DNA of 64,000 bases from Amphibalanus amphitrite (GCF_019059575.1 NW_024881699.1:186001-250000), one strand, 5' to 3'; positions 48,395 through 62,000 are shown, counted from the stretch's first letter. Translations and numbers: made by a program. Notes: a model not told the origin generated them from the sequence alone.

Positions 48395-48885
48395 CCTCGA
48401 AGAGTAGCAGGCATTAGCAAAAATTGCGAGTAGGGCATGACAGAAAGATGATTAGTGGTTTGTATGGCACGGTCATTTTTAGCGGCTCGAAATAACATTT
48501 CTCAAAAAGTCTAACTTAAGAGCAAGTTGTTGTTGATTATCACTTACTTGTGTTTGGGGGTTAATAATGACTGATTTTTTTAGTTTGGCCCAAAAATTTT
48601 GACAGCATTGTGTGCGTTGATCAATTCTGAGCTCAGGGACATATATTTTGTTCAGATTATAAGCCTTAGTTTTTCACAACTTCCAGCGCTATAAAGAGCG
48701 CCGGGCATTCAGTAGAGCGGCGAGGTGACAATTGCCCCTACATCATGTGGTTTACTGGCGCATATCTCGAAAAGTAGCAGGGAAAAGCAGCAAAGTACCT
48801 ATATGGAACGAAAGATGAGTAATCAGCGGCTAGTATACGATGTTTATTTTTAGCTGCTCGAAATAACGTTTTTTTTAAAGTCTAT
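48395..48885. repeat. diverged direct duplication with 370-bp offset
   Basis: A block starting TCGAAGAGTAGCAGG at about 48397 recurs as TCGAAAAGTAGCAGG at about 48767. TTTTTAGCGGCTCGAAATAAC near 48478 recurs as TTTTTAGCTGCTCGAAATAAC near 48848. Both pairs are offset by 370 bp, which indicates an old tandem duplication. The region is clearly AT-richer than its surroundings and carries no recognisable gene. Confidence 0.65.
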
Positions 48886-51800
48886 TTAAAAATTTAGATA
48901 TGATTTTTATTTAGGTCTTGCAGCTGCTTGCAAAAAGCTAGCTTATGTTGCAGAAAAGCGATGCAATATGTAAGAATGTTGTTGGGACAGTGAACAACAG
49001 TGCCCTGAACTAGTCTGACTGAAAATTGCGTTCAAAACGACAACTGGTCAACTAATAAATATCAACTAAAGATTAGCATTAAAATCGGCAAATGTGGTGG
49101 CCACTAGCGAGTCTAAATAGTCTTGTGTTTGGTGACAACTGACCACCTCAATTTCGACCTTAGGGCAAAAATGGCATCGGAATCGTATTCTTCGATCAAT
49201 TTGGGATTAAATGATACCTATTTTGTTCATATTGCGGACAGTCAGTTAGGGGGAATTTCTAGCGCTTTTTCGGGCTGCCGGCCTACAGTGCACCGGCGGC
49301 GAGCTGCATTCAGCTCCGGCCGTAAGCCGATAACGCCCCGGGCTCCAGCCGGGCCATCCCTGGAGGCCGGCGCATGACTCGGCGGCACGACACTCACCTC
49401 ATACCGCGCTCACCTCCCTGAATACCGCCTGATGAGCTCAGAGCTGCGGCTGGCGCGCTGCAGCCCCTGCACACCACCTCCCCCCACCCCCTCCCCCACC
49501 CCCGCTCCCCGTGGCCTGCACAGACCGGGTGCCAGGGCACGCGGTCACCGCCGGCACACCCTGGGGCTGGTCTGCTGCACGGCCCGGACCAGGCGCAGGG
49601 GAGCCGGGAGCACACGGACAGGCCGTGCCGGCGACAGGAATGCTGTCCGACAACTTATCGCAAGCCAACGGGGACGGGACGGACTGCAGAGCCGACATTC
49701 CAGCCCGCAGCAACCCCACCCCCTCCCCGTGACTCCTCGGGGCACGGGAGGAGGGGGGGGGGGTAATCACCAACACGTCAGTCTAACCGAATCCGGGAGG
49801 TGTTACCGCTACTCATGGCAGCACCTCCACGGCTCGTTCAGCCGGCCAGAGGTCGTCGGAAGCTCCCAGACACCCCTGTCCCTCCCGCGCGGAGCTCGGG
49901 GTGACGGACCTGAACAGGGGACGCCTCACTGCACATAGAGCAGACGAGGGGAGGGGGAGCCTGCACAGAAGCGCTAACCACCGCATCGCGAGTGCAAACA
50001 TGTTCTCCGTTGTTTTCCTTTGCAACTAGTCACTATTGACTGGTGGATAGACAAAGCGAACAGACATCAGACCGTAAATAAAGAAGAATCGTGAGGCAGA
50101 AAGGTCATCAACGCCCGCGCATGGAATATAAAAGCGTATTCACCTTAGCCATAGTTTTAGACACACACATAAAAGTGGTCGAGCAATTGCTGGGTGTGTC
50201 AGACTGCATTTAGGCACGCAGCAACAGTAACTGTGAATACCTGCCGTGACAATGCAGCGAACTGGCGTCGTTAACCAGTGATAACGACATTGGCTAGCAC
50301 CTCATGGGGGAAAGCCGCGTCGATTAGGAGGAAAACTGCCTATCACGAAACGCCGTCCACCGTTCTAACGAACAAACCTAGTTCTTTGGCGCAGCCACCA
50401 CGTCACACAGCGGCGTTAGCATTTGGATCTAAACGTGAGAGTCGGTCGGGGGACGAACTCCTGACCTTCGGTGCCGTCCAACGGCGGGTGGGGAGGGATT
50501 CCCACGGGCGGGGGCGAGGGCGGGGGCGGGGAGTCGCGGCTGGCCGCCGGAGAGGTCTCCGACCCCGCGCTGGGCCTCCGCAGACGATGGCGGGCCGGCT
50601 GGGCGGAGACTGCAGCCGGTACTAGCAGACTAACACCAGAGACTGCAGTCGGTCACACGGCGCTAACACCGACACCGCGAGTACCATCCCGGACACTGCA
50701 GACAGGCTCGACACAAGACACAAATCGTGCGAGAGTTTATAACATTGGATACCATGAGGCCATGAGCGGGAAGAAGCATGCCATCACTTCCATATCGGTC
50801 GAGTCACTGCAGACGCAGCATGTTCGACGTCCGCCCCATCTCGGCGCCCCGCGGCGCGCGCTGTGACCAGACGGACGACAGTGGACGCCGTGGTCACTCT
50901 GCGGGGCCGGCGAAAGCCGCCGATCTCCACAGACGCCCCCATTCTAAGATTGATTGCGTCCCGCGCGGACAATGGCCGTGAATCTGTCGGAGGCGCCGGC
51001 GGTCTCTGCGTTTTACGGTCGAGCTTTGGCCCGCCGGCGCCGGATCCAGCCGCTGCGGCGGAGAAAACGAACGTGTTGAGAGGCAATCAGCGAGCGCTGC
51101 GGAACTGTTGGACGAATGGTCTGCCGGCGGCACTGGCGAGGGTTGAAGTCTTCTTCGAATTTATTGAAAAAAGGCTTCAAAGCCTCCACCGACAGCGTTG
51201 TGATGAAGTGCCAAAGACGTAACTAGCTATCAGCGTATGTCACTTTAGCACACACATCGTCAAAACGCCAGTTGTCCCATCCAGGGCGGCAGCACTCAAG
51301 CCAGCATCGCTCACCAGCATCTGTCTGCCGACACCGGCTTTATGAGTCGATGATCGATGTCCGGAAGCTCCACAGTCGAAAAGTAGAAACCACAGCGCTC
51401 TGGGGCACCTCCAACATCCGCCGGCGGCACATCATCGAAATCCGTTTAGATCGCCGTTGTTTCCTAATTAATCCGACAACGCACGATCAGCGGGAGAAAA
51501 TGAAATTAGCTCATTATCCACGGCGCGATGAACGCCGATAGACTTTCGCCGTTCAGTACGGAGGTTTCTAGTAAATCGCGACCGACCGTCGCGCCGTCAT
51601 TGACGGCAGATGCGTCACTGATCGGTGACACGTCAGACGGTGAGGACCGGCGCGGCGCGTTAGGATCGCGTGCCGTGCGCGTGCAGGTGCGTGCGACGGA
51701 GCGGCGACCAGACCACCCACCGAGCGGCACTGACCAATGTCACGGTGGTCGGTGGTCAGTTAACCAGGGATGGCACACGGCTCGTGTGGTGCCGCCGACA

Positions 51801-52096
51801 TCGTGAAGGGAACGGGCCGAGCATGACCGAACCAGAGAACGGCGGATGCAAGGGATGCAAGCAGATGCAACAATGCGTCTAAGCAGATGCAAGGAGAGGT
51901 TTAAACTTTGAACAAGCCTACAGCTTTGAGCATGCCAAAGATATGCTTGGATGACGAGATTTCCACAAGCCAAGCGTACACAGCAATAACAAAGCGACCA
52001 TTGCAGTCAGGAAGAAAAGGAAGCCAGGTATGCAGCCCAGGTACGCATGAAGCAAGGTCATGTTTAACATGGAAAGTATGTGGTAAGTGTTTACAC

Positions 52097-52789
52097 CAGT
52101 ATAACGCCTTTTGGGGCGACTAACGGAGCGAGCGAGAGGGTGGGCCTTGCACGTGCGAAATTTCGAGGGGGTACCTCCAACTGACTTGTGCACGGCACCT
52201 TACTAACCGGTCTCTAGCGATGTGCCAAATTTGAGCACAATCGGCCCAGCCGTTCTCGAGATCTGGAAGCGGCACCCTGCACGTGCGCACGTGCAAAATG
52301 GGTCCCAACTGACTTGTGCACGGCACCCTACTAATTGGTCCCTAACCGTGTACCAAATTTGAGCGCCATCGGTCCGGCCGTTCTCGAGATCTGGAAACGA
52401 CCCCTGCACGTGCGCACGTGCAGCAGCACCCCAACTCTGGCACATGGATATGCATTGCCTAGTGGGTGCCTACCTACATGCCAACTTTCAGCGCAATCGG
52501 CCAAGTAGTTACCGAGATATTGCAACAATTACAAAACTGACACCTCTTCGTTTTGCACGTGGCACGTGCATAAGGGGTCACCCACATGCATCGGGAATAG
52601 TCCAATACTTGGTAGAAGGAATGAAGCTACCCTACAAAAATTACCGCGTGTAAATCGGTCAAGTGGTTGCTGAGATATAAGCCTCGCAAAAGCGTCCGCA
52701 CGGCCGGCCGGCCGCTCATACTCAGAAATTTCCGTTATTCTACGTAAGACTCCGCTCGCTTCGCTCGCTCCGTAATAAGAGTGTTTACA
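52097..52789. mobile_element. candidate repeat element with ~4 diverged tandem units
   Basis: The interior has about four units of 120-150 bp. Each starts with a TGCACGTG-type motif (near 52147, 52272, 52402 and 52552), and the first two share CCAACTGACTTGTGCACGGC and GCCGTTCTCGAGATCTGGAA. The later two are strongly diverged. Near the ends lie inverted copies of ACGGAGCGAGCGA (about 52124-52136 and 52759-52773). A 13-bp direct repeat, TAAGTGTTTACAC, lies at 52084-52096 and 52790-52802 and may be a target duplication. Superfamily unknown; the boundaries are my best guess. Confidence 0.6.
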
Positions 52790-52975
52790 TAAGTGTTTAC
52801 ACAGAGACTTGTGGTGAAGCTTTGCATGCAGAGTTTAATAGAAATTAGTACCTACACTCGCTTCTAAAGCGCACCATTCGCATGCATGACTGAGCGATCT
52901 CGTTACATGAGAAAAATCACAGCGAGAGTTCGCGTGCAATGGACAGAGCCCTATCACTACTTGATGAGCACTCAC

Positions 52976-53078
52976 CGAGTTTGTTGACATCGGGCTGCGT
53001 CAGATGTGAGATGTTCAGCTCCAGACTGTCCGACAGATAGTCGTTGATCCCCTGGGTCACCTTCTTCAGATTGCTGAC
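52976..53078 (-). CDS. hook: hook exon b: Hook domain, VSNLKK...QPDVNKL
   Basis: This 103-nt exon encodes VSNLKKVTQGINDYL followed by SDSLELNISHLTQPDVNKL. It is the second conserved block of the Hook domain, where family members have ISNLKK-x-L...DYY and a later Asp-Phe/Ile-Pro-Asp-like helix start. The acceptor is GTCACAG|GTC and the donor is CTCG|GTGAGT. It enters in phase 0 and leaves one base (G) that joins GC of the next exon to make Gly. The flanking introns are 10.0 and 15.2 kb. Confidence 0.95.
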
Positions 53079-53341
53079 CTGTGACGGACACAAACACAGG
53101 GATGAGGAAGGTCACTCTCCGGTGACTGCCGCGAATATACCGGATACATTCCACGAAACGTGACAATAATATCGCAGAAAACGATTGTTTATCTAGAGGA
53201 AAATTATAATTTATCTCTCTTATCATGAAACCGGACTTAGAGAGGGAAAACGACATCTAGTCAGGGAGCCCACGGGACCGAGCAAATACAAACAAACAGC
53301 CATTCGACCACTTAGGAGAGCCATCTCGCACATCCCCCTCT

Positions 53342-53370
53342 CCCCCCCCCCCCCCCCCACACACACTTCC
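53342..53370. repeat. poly-C followed by CA microsatellite
   Basis: A run of about 20 C residues merges into a short CA repeat. It is simple sequence in an intron and a likely spot for sequencing or assembly length error. Confidence 0.9.
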
Positions 53371-56300
53371 CAGCCCTCTCGGTCGTAGTGAAAGTGGTGA
53401 CCGCCGTGGCCGCCGGTCGGCTCGGCTCAGCCCGCCTCCTCCCGGGCTCGTACGCTCAGTGCCCGTTCGACACCGCCTGACCCCGCGATCCTCTGTGACC
53501 TCTGGTGACCCCGGCGGTCGTGAGCGCACGCCTCCCGTAAACAGCCGCTAATGGAGCCGGGACAGGGCGGCGCGGCTCGTCGCCGGCTCATCCCGCCACT
53601 AACGAGCCGTTTCCCTTTCGTCAGCGTCACGAGGTGCCCGGCCCACCAGACAGGGTCGGCCACGGCAGCTGCCCCGGCGGACGGAGGGGGAGAGGACCGG
53701 AGACGGAGAGAGGGAGGGAGGGAGGGGAGAGTGGAGACATTAGGGCCAGGTGATCAACGACAGAGCCGTGTGATGACTCAATGATCGCCTGATCACCGGG
53801 TGCCCGTCGTGACACGAGAGCCACCAACCACGGACAAAAGGACCGTGATGAGGTTCCCGAGCGTTTTAACCATATGATGCCATGAAGTCTGAAAGGGCTG
53901 GAGAGGATAGGTGAGGGGAAAGGGGAGAGGAGAGGAAGTGAGGGTGGATGTTCTGAAGAGACCGATGGTGATGACGCTGCGGTCAGCTCGTGACAGAGCC
54001 GTCAGAAAATTACACCCCTCTTCACTTTCCTCTCCGAGGCGGTGTAGTAAATACATGGCTAAGATGGGACGGAGAGAGTGAATGAATTACATATGAGCAT
54101 ACACGATGTCATAGACCAATTAGAATCCCATCAGGAACGGCCAACTATTACGTCCGCTGACAAGTGGTAAGTTCCGCGGCGCAGTGCTTTCTTTTCAACC
54201 ACCCACGGAATTCCACAGCCAACTGCCAACCATTCTCCTATCCGGAATTAACCAGCTATCTGTGGTTCCCATGGACAACCCACCCCAATCTCGAGTTTGA
54301 TCGGCTCGTGCCCTCGGTAAATACCGCCAGGGCAGCGGGGCAGCACCGGCAGGTCAGGCTGCGGCGTGTTACACCCCGCGGTCATTCCAAAACCCCCGCT
54401 CCCGATCGCCAACACGACCGCCACGCGGACACCACTTGCGCTGAACCAGAGTCTCGCGGTTTGCTCCACGGCGTCGGCAGTGACGGCGCACAATTTCGCC
54501 GGCTCGTGTCCGAGCCCGAACAGACCCAAACTTTCCCGGAGTGGACCGACATGTCAGCACGCTGACTGGTGCGTTCTCAGGGAGTGCGGCGAGGGGGTGT
54601 GGGGACAGCAGATCAGGCGAGCAGCGGGCAGACAAGTGTTTTGGGGTTTTACACGCACGATAAGGAGAGGAACGCGTGGAAAGATTGCGGAAAGTTGACG
54701 CACTCAAACACCTACTTTAGCCGGAATTCCGCCGAGATATGATCAGTCGGTGCTAAACCACTAGATAATCACTGCGTTGTCCACCAATAATGGTGTAAAA
54801 ATATGACAGCTTTGTGCACGATTCGGGTATCACTTGTAGCACTCAACGTGTTGTTTACAAGTGACATAGGTACACAAAAACATTCCGATCAATAAGCGAG
54901 TTTCTGTCATTTTTTCCTCCCAACGCGCCGACGGGGATCCGGAAACGGGCGTGGTCAACTGAGCTGAAAATTGGCATCCCGCACCGAACAGCAGACAAAC
55001 AGTCAAAGGCTGTCAACCGGCCGGACGCGGCGAGGCCGACAGGGCGGCTCTGAAACAAAGACCCAGTTGGACGGGTTTACATCGGCACTCAGTCGGCACT
55101 ACCGCGCTCAGCAAAATACGAATTAAAAGTGAGGCCGCAATGCTATATTCTGCACACAGAGCGACTGCGCGAGCTAAAAACCAGTCGAAAACAACGGAAA
55201 TGCATTTCAGAGAGCATTTGCGCCACCGACATACCAACTCGTTCGCAGCGGAAAAGTAAAAGAACTTGCCAATATCCTATCGTTTTATCACATAATGTCA
55301 TTCGCCAACACAAGCTCGTGTTCCGTTGGAAACAAAGTCCACATTGGTAAGAGAGCCTCTGTGCCGGTTTTTGTCACGCACAGCTTAACCAGAAGCTGAC
55401 TCACTTCTACCCTCCAATCACCACGGCGAACTTCTGACGTCACGCGCTGGGGGTTTTTGCCACGGAGTGACCGGTCCCTTAACTGCGGTGTGGGCTCGCC
55501 CCTGGCGCCACAGAGGCGGTGACGGAACTCTGTGAGCGGTTGGACTAACGCACGCTTTGAGGTGCACAGAGTTGACCACGGTACACACCTTTCAAACGTC
55601 ACAAAGAGTTGTCAATGATTCAAACGTTACGTGCGATGGACTAACGTTGAACAATGGTGCGTAACCCAATATGTGTAATGGATAAATGGCGGCGAATGGT
55701 AAACTACCCACTGTGTATCGTGAACAGAGGATTGTCAGTCACGACTGACATCCCAGCCAACTCAAACGTAACCTCTCACAGTCCGATCGGCGCCCTCTCA
55801 GTCCCGGCGCCTGCCCACAGGTCAGGGGGCCGACGCAAGGTTATCGAGCCCGACCTCGACTGTTTGGTTGGCTATGGAACCCGTGCTCCCCTGCGGTATA
55901 CAAACACATCTGGCTATGTGCCCAAACGCTAAATCAGTCACACAACGATCGGGTACGTGATATACGCTGTTGTCATTCAAGGCCAAACCAGAGTGGCATT
56001 AAAGTGTGCATAATGTATCAGCATTCGCCAACAGTCGGAGTGCTCGATGTGGATCAGACAGGACAAACAGCACACAGCAGCACACATCTGACAAGTGGCA
56101 AACACAGACACAGCAAACACTTGCCCACCTGACATACACAGACTACACCACATCCATTTACAAGTGGCGCCTGCAGCACATCCGTTTACCAGTCTCCTCT
56201 CTGCCCATTTGTTCCGCTGTGGCGAACTCTCTAAGCCTGATGAAGCTCAGACCGGGCTCACGGCTGCCATGATCTTGGCCTTGTGCAGTGGCGGCAGATG

Positions 56301-57855
56301 GCGGCAATGAGCTTATCTTGGGATCTCCGGACAGAGGAATCTTCTATCCTCAGACGCCAAACGGCTCCCGAATGGGCCTCACTGCTAGTACAGGGAAACG
56401 GAGAGCTGTAGGGACCGTGGGGACGGGAGTGTGTGAGGAGACCTGGGGTAGGAGCAGTTGAAACTGAGGACATTGGTTACGGACGCATATCAGCGTAGTC
56501 ATAGACTCTCCACAAACTTCAAACAGCATACATCAGAATAAGCACAGGGACTATCCAATGATGCCCCAGCGCATATGATGAATCATGAATATGATTTGCT
56601 GGATTACTTTTATGGAGCTCCTTGTCAGTCATCTAGATATGCACTGAAACCAATGACGCTGGATGTGTTGACGCAACAATGCAAAGGGAGCGAAAGGAGC
56701 TTCGTAATCTGGACCTGTTTAACATGTGCGATATGCATCCGACGCGAAAAACTCACTCAGTCACATACTGTGATAACACAATCTACAGCCCAGCAAAAAC
56801 CACTCCAGTCACCGGGTCCTGCTGGACCAGCTGATCAGGTCAGGGAGGCCCACAGATAGAGGGGAAGAGGAGAAGGGTGTCGAGGCAGAGTGGGAGGTCA
56901 CCGAGTCCACAAGTCCGACCGGGTACCCGCAAAGGCCGCGCGGTGGAAGCAGCGGGTCAGCGTGGGTGTCTGCCCGACCGGTGCCGGCCGCTCCGTTGTG
57001 CAATGCTGATCGCGGCCGGACCAACCGCCGTGCACAGGTTGACCAACGGTAGAGTTACGAGCGGTCATATAATGGCGTTATCTTAGCATCATGTCCATAT
57101 CCAGCAGTGGCGGCACAAATACGGGTATTTCCTTTGTAACGGCCAAACCGGGAGGGAAAGCTTATCACTATTCTTACCACACGACGGAGGGAAGAAAGAA
57201 AATGTGAGGGCTGATCGACATGTCCCCTCGGACTGCACGGCTGTCATTCGAAGTCTCCCAAATGTGGAGTGAATGAAATAACTGAGATTGACTGACCCGT
57301 CCTCAGTTTCTCGTTTCTCGTCGTTCGACCGTGGAACGAGGTGATGCCGCACAAAAAGATGCTAAAGACGAGGAGTATTGCTTAGTTATTGTGCACAATA
57401 AAGCAGTAGTATCGTGTTCTCGCAATAAACACGGGTGGGAGTGAAGCGAGGGCGAGGCGACGAGAACGTGAGAAAACATTTGAAGAACTTCATCGCGCGG
57501 CACAACGTATAGGTCCATGTGGGCATAAAGGCGCACATCCAGCCGGACTCAATAAAAAAAGCCCAACCCCACTAGGATTCTCCACGGTCCAAAGAGCCGA
57601 ACACCGAACGCCATTCCATCCTCCCATCTTCGTCTCCCGTTCACAGGCGTGATGGCGCCGACAATGCGCCTGTCGCCGCGGCGACAGAGACGAGACGTGG
57701 AGTAAGGGGAGTTCTGTGAGGTGGTGTGTTTCCACACCACGATCTCAGATCGATACTGATCTGTTTGTGGGACGGCACGGCACGCCCCAGGTTAACGAGT
57801 GAGACTTAATGGAGATCGAACCGTACGCGAGTGAACCGGCATCGACATGAACATA

Positions 57856-59005
57856 CAGGGTGGGGCAGCATAATCGGGAATAAATATCAAACGGGATTAT
57901 TTGGTCATGAATTTAAAAATATAGCTCCAAGCACTATTTTAACAACATCCCATCAATCGGTCACCTTTTACCTATCCCTCATCCTATTTGACCGCCCTTC
58001 GCGTCGATGACCTTCTCAAGGCGGGTCCAAAAGCACGCGCATGCACGTGCAGCCTCCTGCTTGTCCATGATCGCCCATCAGCTTCGTACCTTGCACTGAA
58101 GACCGTTTTTACTGATGATAAGTTGTTCATTAAACTTCTACCAAAAAACGCTCCATATAAAGAATTTGGTCGGATTTAAATCGGCGGAGTTGAAGGACCA
58201 GAAGTTTTTGGTTCATCTCAGGTGGAGGTGCCCTACACAATAACATGTCGTCCTCACTGCAGTACCAGCACGGACAGAGTCCTCGTAAGACGTGATCTGG
58301 ACCGTCAGTGATCCTCTCTTCCGACGACTCCACGTGAGTCTGCCAGAGTGTGGATGTATTTACCAGAGGTGCTCGTTTTATCCGGGCTCGATGAAGTAGG
58401 GTGCACCACGTGCACCTCCCTTGAAGACCACCCATAGGTCCATCACCTCAACAGGATGTTTACTTTGCATGACCGCTGCAATATTCTCGATACAATCCCC
58501 TATATGGCATGCCATTCTTTTTTATCGTATTCCAGTCGGTGATAAGATTTTTGGTCGCTGAAGTTTTGAACATTGTTTCTTTTTAATATGCTCAAGAGCT
58601 TCTTCCTTATATTCAAGTGAGTCATCTTGTATGTCCTCTGCTAAGAGTTATTTTACGACGATTACGTTAACTTTTTGTCCTAAGTATCCCCACACAATCC
58701 TTATCGTCCGTGATAACACGTTGACCTGTCCAGCAACCTTTACGTGGAATGGCATTGTTTTAAACAAAATGTTCTTGTTTTACTCGTTTAACATTAGTGT
58801 CTATGGGCGCGCGCAAAGCACTTGGAGCACCGTCGAACTATTTTGCTGCTCTTTTCCAGGAAGTTGCATGCTCATGGATGTAGTCATGTCAGATGATGCA
58901 CAACTTTTGGGCGTTTCATTGCCATGATATAATTTATCAAAATAATGCCATGCCTACTCATGACCAGAGCCCAAAAAGCATTCCCGATTATGCTGCCCCA
59001 CCCTG
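57856..59005 (-). mobile_element. Tc1/mariner-like transposon, degenerate
   Basis: Perfect inverted repeats of 25 bp begin CAGGGTGGGGCAGC at 57856-57880 and are mirrored at 58981-59005. The left end is directly preceded by TA; the right end has one extra base and then TA, consistent with TA target duplication. The element is about 1.15 kb, the normal size of a mariner. Its interior on the minus strand carries recognisable transposase fragments in broken frames (separate entry). Intact termini with a ruined gene suggest a moderately old copy, or one mobilised in trans. Confidence 0.9.
58100..58930 (-). pseudogene. mariner-type transposase remnant
   Basis: Three family landmarks can be read in order on the minus strand. 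FSDQK at 58562-58548 stands where mariners have FSDEK, containing the first catalytic Asp. KHPVEVMDLWVVFKG begins at 58462, matching the HP-x-SVMVWGG block. ADLNPTKFFIWSVF begins near 58185, matching the SPDLNPIDYFIWS block before the last catalytic residue. They lie in different frames, separated by stops and frameshifts, so the gene is dead. The transposase would have been a DDE/D cut-and-paste enzyme acting on the element's own terminal repeats. The subfamily (DD34D, DD37D or other) cannot be assigned from such a damaged copy. Confidence 0.8.
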
Positions 59006-62000
59006 GTACATATGGTATCGTCATGAAGCGACGCAAAAGAAAAACACGGCATTGTTTCGGCCGATTTATCTGCATATTATTTGCGATAATGCAGCTTTTC
59101 GCGCTGGTGGCGTCTCGGCAGACTTTCTGTCGGTATTTCACCGCCGGACGGCCGGACCACAGCTGGTACCCGACTCGGTGAAAACCAGGTGCCGGACCCC
59201 GGCCGCGCGCGCCGGCACACTGGGTGCGTGGGAGTACCGACAGCTGGCGCCTCAGAGCGTCGGCCAGCGCCGCGTCGAAGACGATCGGGGGCGCAAATAA
59301 TGCGCGTCGAACGCCAGGTGCGACGGCCAGTTTCGCCGGCACAAAGGAGCCCGGCCGGCGGACTGCGGGGGGCGTCCGACGCCGCCCCACACCCCGATCA
59401 TAGCGGCAAAAACGATCGGTGACAATGGGCGAGGCATTCGTCTCACTTGGGGCCAGACGGGTTTTCAGACGCCTCCGGACTGTCCGAGAGGGTTAGAGGT
59501 GGGATAAGTCAGAGCGAGTTAACGGGTGGGCAAAACCTAAACAGCGGTGGCGGCGGGAAATGGCTGGTCTGAAAGGATGATAGGATCACGAGTCCCGGCC
59601 ATGCAGCGGATGGGACGCTTAGGGTAATCCGGACAAAGTCTGCTTCCAAAAACCGGACCGCTACACGGCATGCCTGCTCAAACGACAGCAGCAGCCGCCC
59701 ATACCCATAGATACAGCGCATGGCTAACTACAACGATAACACTTACTTCAACCGGCATCCGGCATCCAATCAATGAATCGGAACCCGGATATTCATGAAT
59801 GAAGAGCTGACAATGCAGGGTTTGTTGCAAAACTCTGTGGGCATTCTCCTGTAAGTGCAGTATGTTCTGCAGACCCAGTGCAGTGACTAGAAATACCATT
59901 ATAACGACCACAAAGACGGGAATATCAGTTGAGAGATTGACGAATATGAGTTTTCTTGGTGAAGGGTAAAACCGCCAAGGCAGAGTGGTAGGCCATCTTA
60001 GGGTACTCGTTTGACGAACGATACGAAACAATGGGTGGCGTCAGATGCGAAAGAAAGTAGGTACTTATTGCAAGCGTTGCGACAAGCGAAAAATCTAACA
60101 AACAGTCCGCTCTTTGGCTGACATTATTGCGACAATGAATAGCTCACTGGCCAATGTGATACCGCACATAAATTTGGATTTTCGGGCGGCCACCCACAAT
60201 AGCGCAACGTTGTGACACAGCAGCAATTTGGTCGCCGTAAATACACCGCAAATCAGCCGCGGATTTTTATTGGAATTTCATAACGGATAATCTTCAGATA
60301 TTGTAGCCACCGGAATCCGCTGGATTGTTCTTAGCATCATTTTATACACACAATTCTGGAAAAGGAAGGCCGTGGCTTCAACGCCAAATAACCAATGGGA
60401 CTTCAGGTTTACAATTTTGATCCTGAGATTGCACTGTGCCTACATACTTGGGGTCTTGTGTAAGCTATCATTTTTGTCCTTCAAGATTTGGCTGAGCGAG
60501 GTTCATATTTGCAAACATTCCTGATTGGGCAAGACCTGGACAAACTGTCAAGACAAATTTCGTAACACAATGAGACATGGGGAATATGAATAGCACATGT
60601 GAATAAAAAATGTACTTAGAGGCAGCTTCATGAAATCGCTGAACCACTTCTGCACTCTTGTTGGACAATCCGAAGAATCAAGCCCATGTCTAGTTTCTCA
60701 TTTCAACGTCTTCCTTCCCCATCGGGGATGTCTCCAGCCATTTCCACCACAAATACCCTAACAAACCACCTCTATAACCCACTCCTCCCGCCGCTCTGCC
60801 CACCCCCACTGCCGCGGACAGGGGAGTCCATAGGACCGTGGGTCGGTGGGTAGATGGGCGGGTGACGCCAGCTCGGGGCCCTGACCCTGAGCCGTGCACC
60901 GACCGGCTCCGGACCGGCCCCCGGGGCAGACGGCCGGCACCGATAGCACCACCCCTCGGAATACTGATCGGATCGACCGACACACCGGGTGCCGAGCGGG
61001 GCTGCACGGAGAGTGCGACTCAACGGGGTACGGTGCGGCCCAGCACGGTAAACCATGAAACCTTTGAGGATAGATTTCGAGGACGGCCTTCGCCGATAAA
61101 ATAACGGTAGTAGGTATGTGAGTTTTCTGAATTTGGCGTGTTTAGAGGCGGCTAATGACGATCCTTGATAGCATACTGCTGCACCACCAAAGAAAGTCAC
61201 CTATACGGAATGCAGATCCTGTGGTCTTCCCCGATTTTCCGTACAGTCATAACCGATGTTTCGAATAGTCTCACTTGATCATGTAGGTATGTGCCACTTC
61301 GAAGCAAAATGCTAACTCCATTGTGAATTCGAGCCACATCAGCGCTACATTCTGGGCAACATTGCACCTTATGACGTCACACCTTATCCTCCAGTGACGT
61401 CACAACGTGTGAGGACAGCGCCACGGAACGGCCGGCCTTGGTCCACCGCCGAATGACCACCGTCGGGTGGCAGGGGCACCGACGCCGGATTTACTGTTAT
61501 AGATATGCCCTCGGTTCGTATGTGTGGTCAGCTAGGTCCTATTACGGCCGTAGTTGTGCTGTGGTGCCTAGTGGTCTATGGGAGCGGTGAGTGATAACTT
61601 GATAAGACTGGTGAGGGCGTTCCCACGGGAGGATAGGGGAAAGGGTTTTCTACACACGGTGCTGACTGCTGACACAAATACAGACACACAGACACCCAGG
61701 GAGACCGAGACAGACGGACACCCAGACAGACCAAAAGAGACAGGCAGACCCACCTGTCATAACAGCTGACCCTTCTCCCCCCACCCTTTCCCGTCTGACC
61801 TGTTTGGATCTGACGGGAAGATCAGTCAGTTCCAACCTGTTCTAACCAGTCAGATGGGACCTGTCTAGGTCTAGAACACGTTCACCTTCAGTAACCACAC
61901 GGGTCAACTGAAGGGGTCCGGCGCAGGTACAGTGCGAAATAAACTAATAACTACACCCGATAAATCACTATTCTCAGGAATCTTCTTCGCTCCATTGCAT

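Larger units (their letters stand above)
37806..52975 (-). other. hook intron 2 (15,170 bp)
   Basis: It runs from a GTGAGT donor (exon b) to a TTTTCCCGCAG acceptor (exon c). It contains a tandem-repeat element (52097-52789), an AT-rich stretch with a duplicated ~120-bp block (48395-48885), an AGGTCA-rich dispersed repeat (47706-48332) and a large hairpin (38288-38503). The rest, about 38510-47700 and 48890-52090, is GC-rich single-copy-looking sequence with only chance open frames. Confidence 0.85.

Noticed and set aside
57988-58179. Plus-strand frame reading TDDKLFIKLLPKN
   Set aside because: Looks superficially like a mariner motif, but the true transposase traces are on the minus strand. 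This is an antisense coincidence.
59678-60031. 117-codon minus-strand frame with hydrophobic stretches
   Set aside because: Could suggest a membrane protein, but there is no family motif, no splice or transcript evidence, and it lies inside a hook intron in ordinary sequence.
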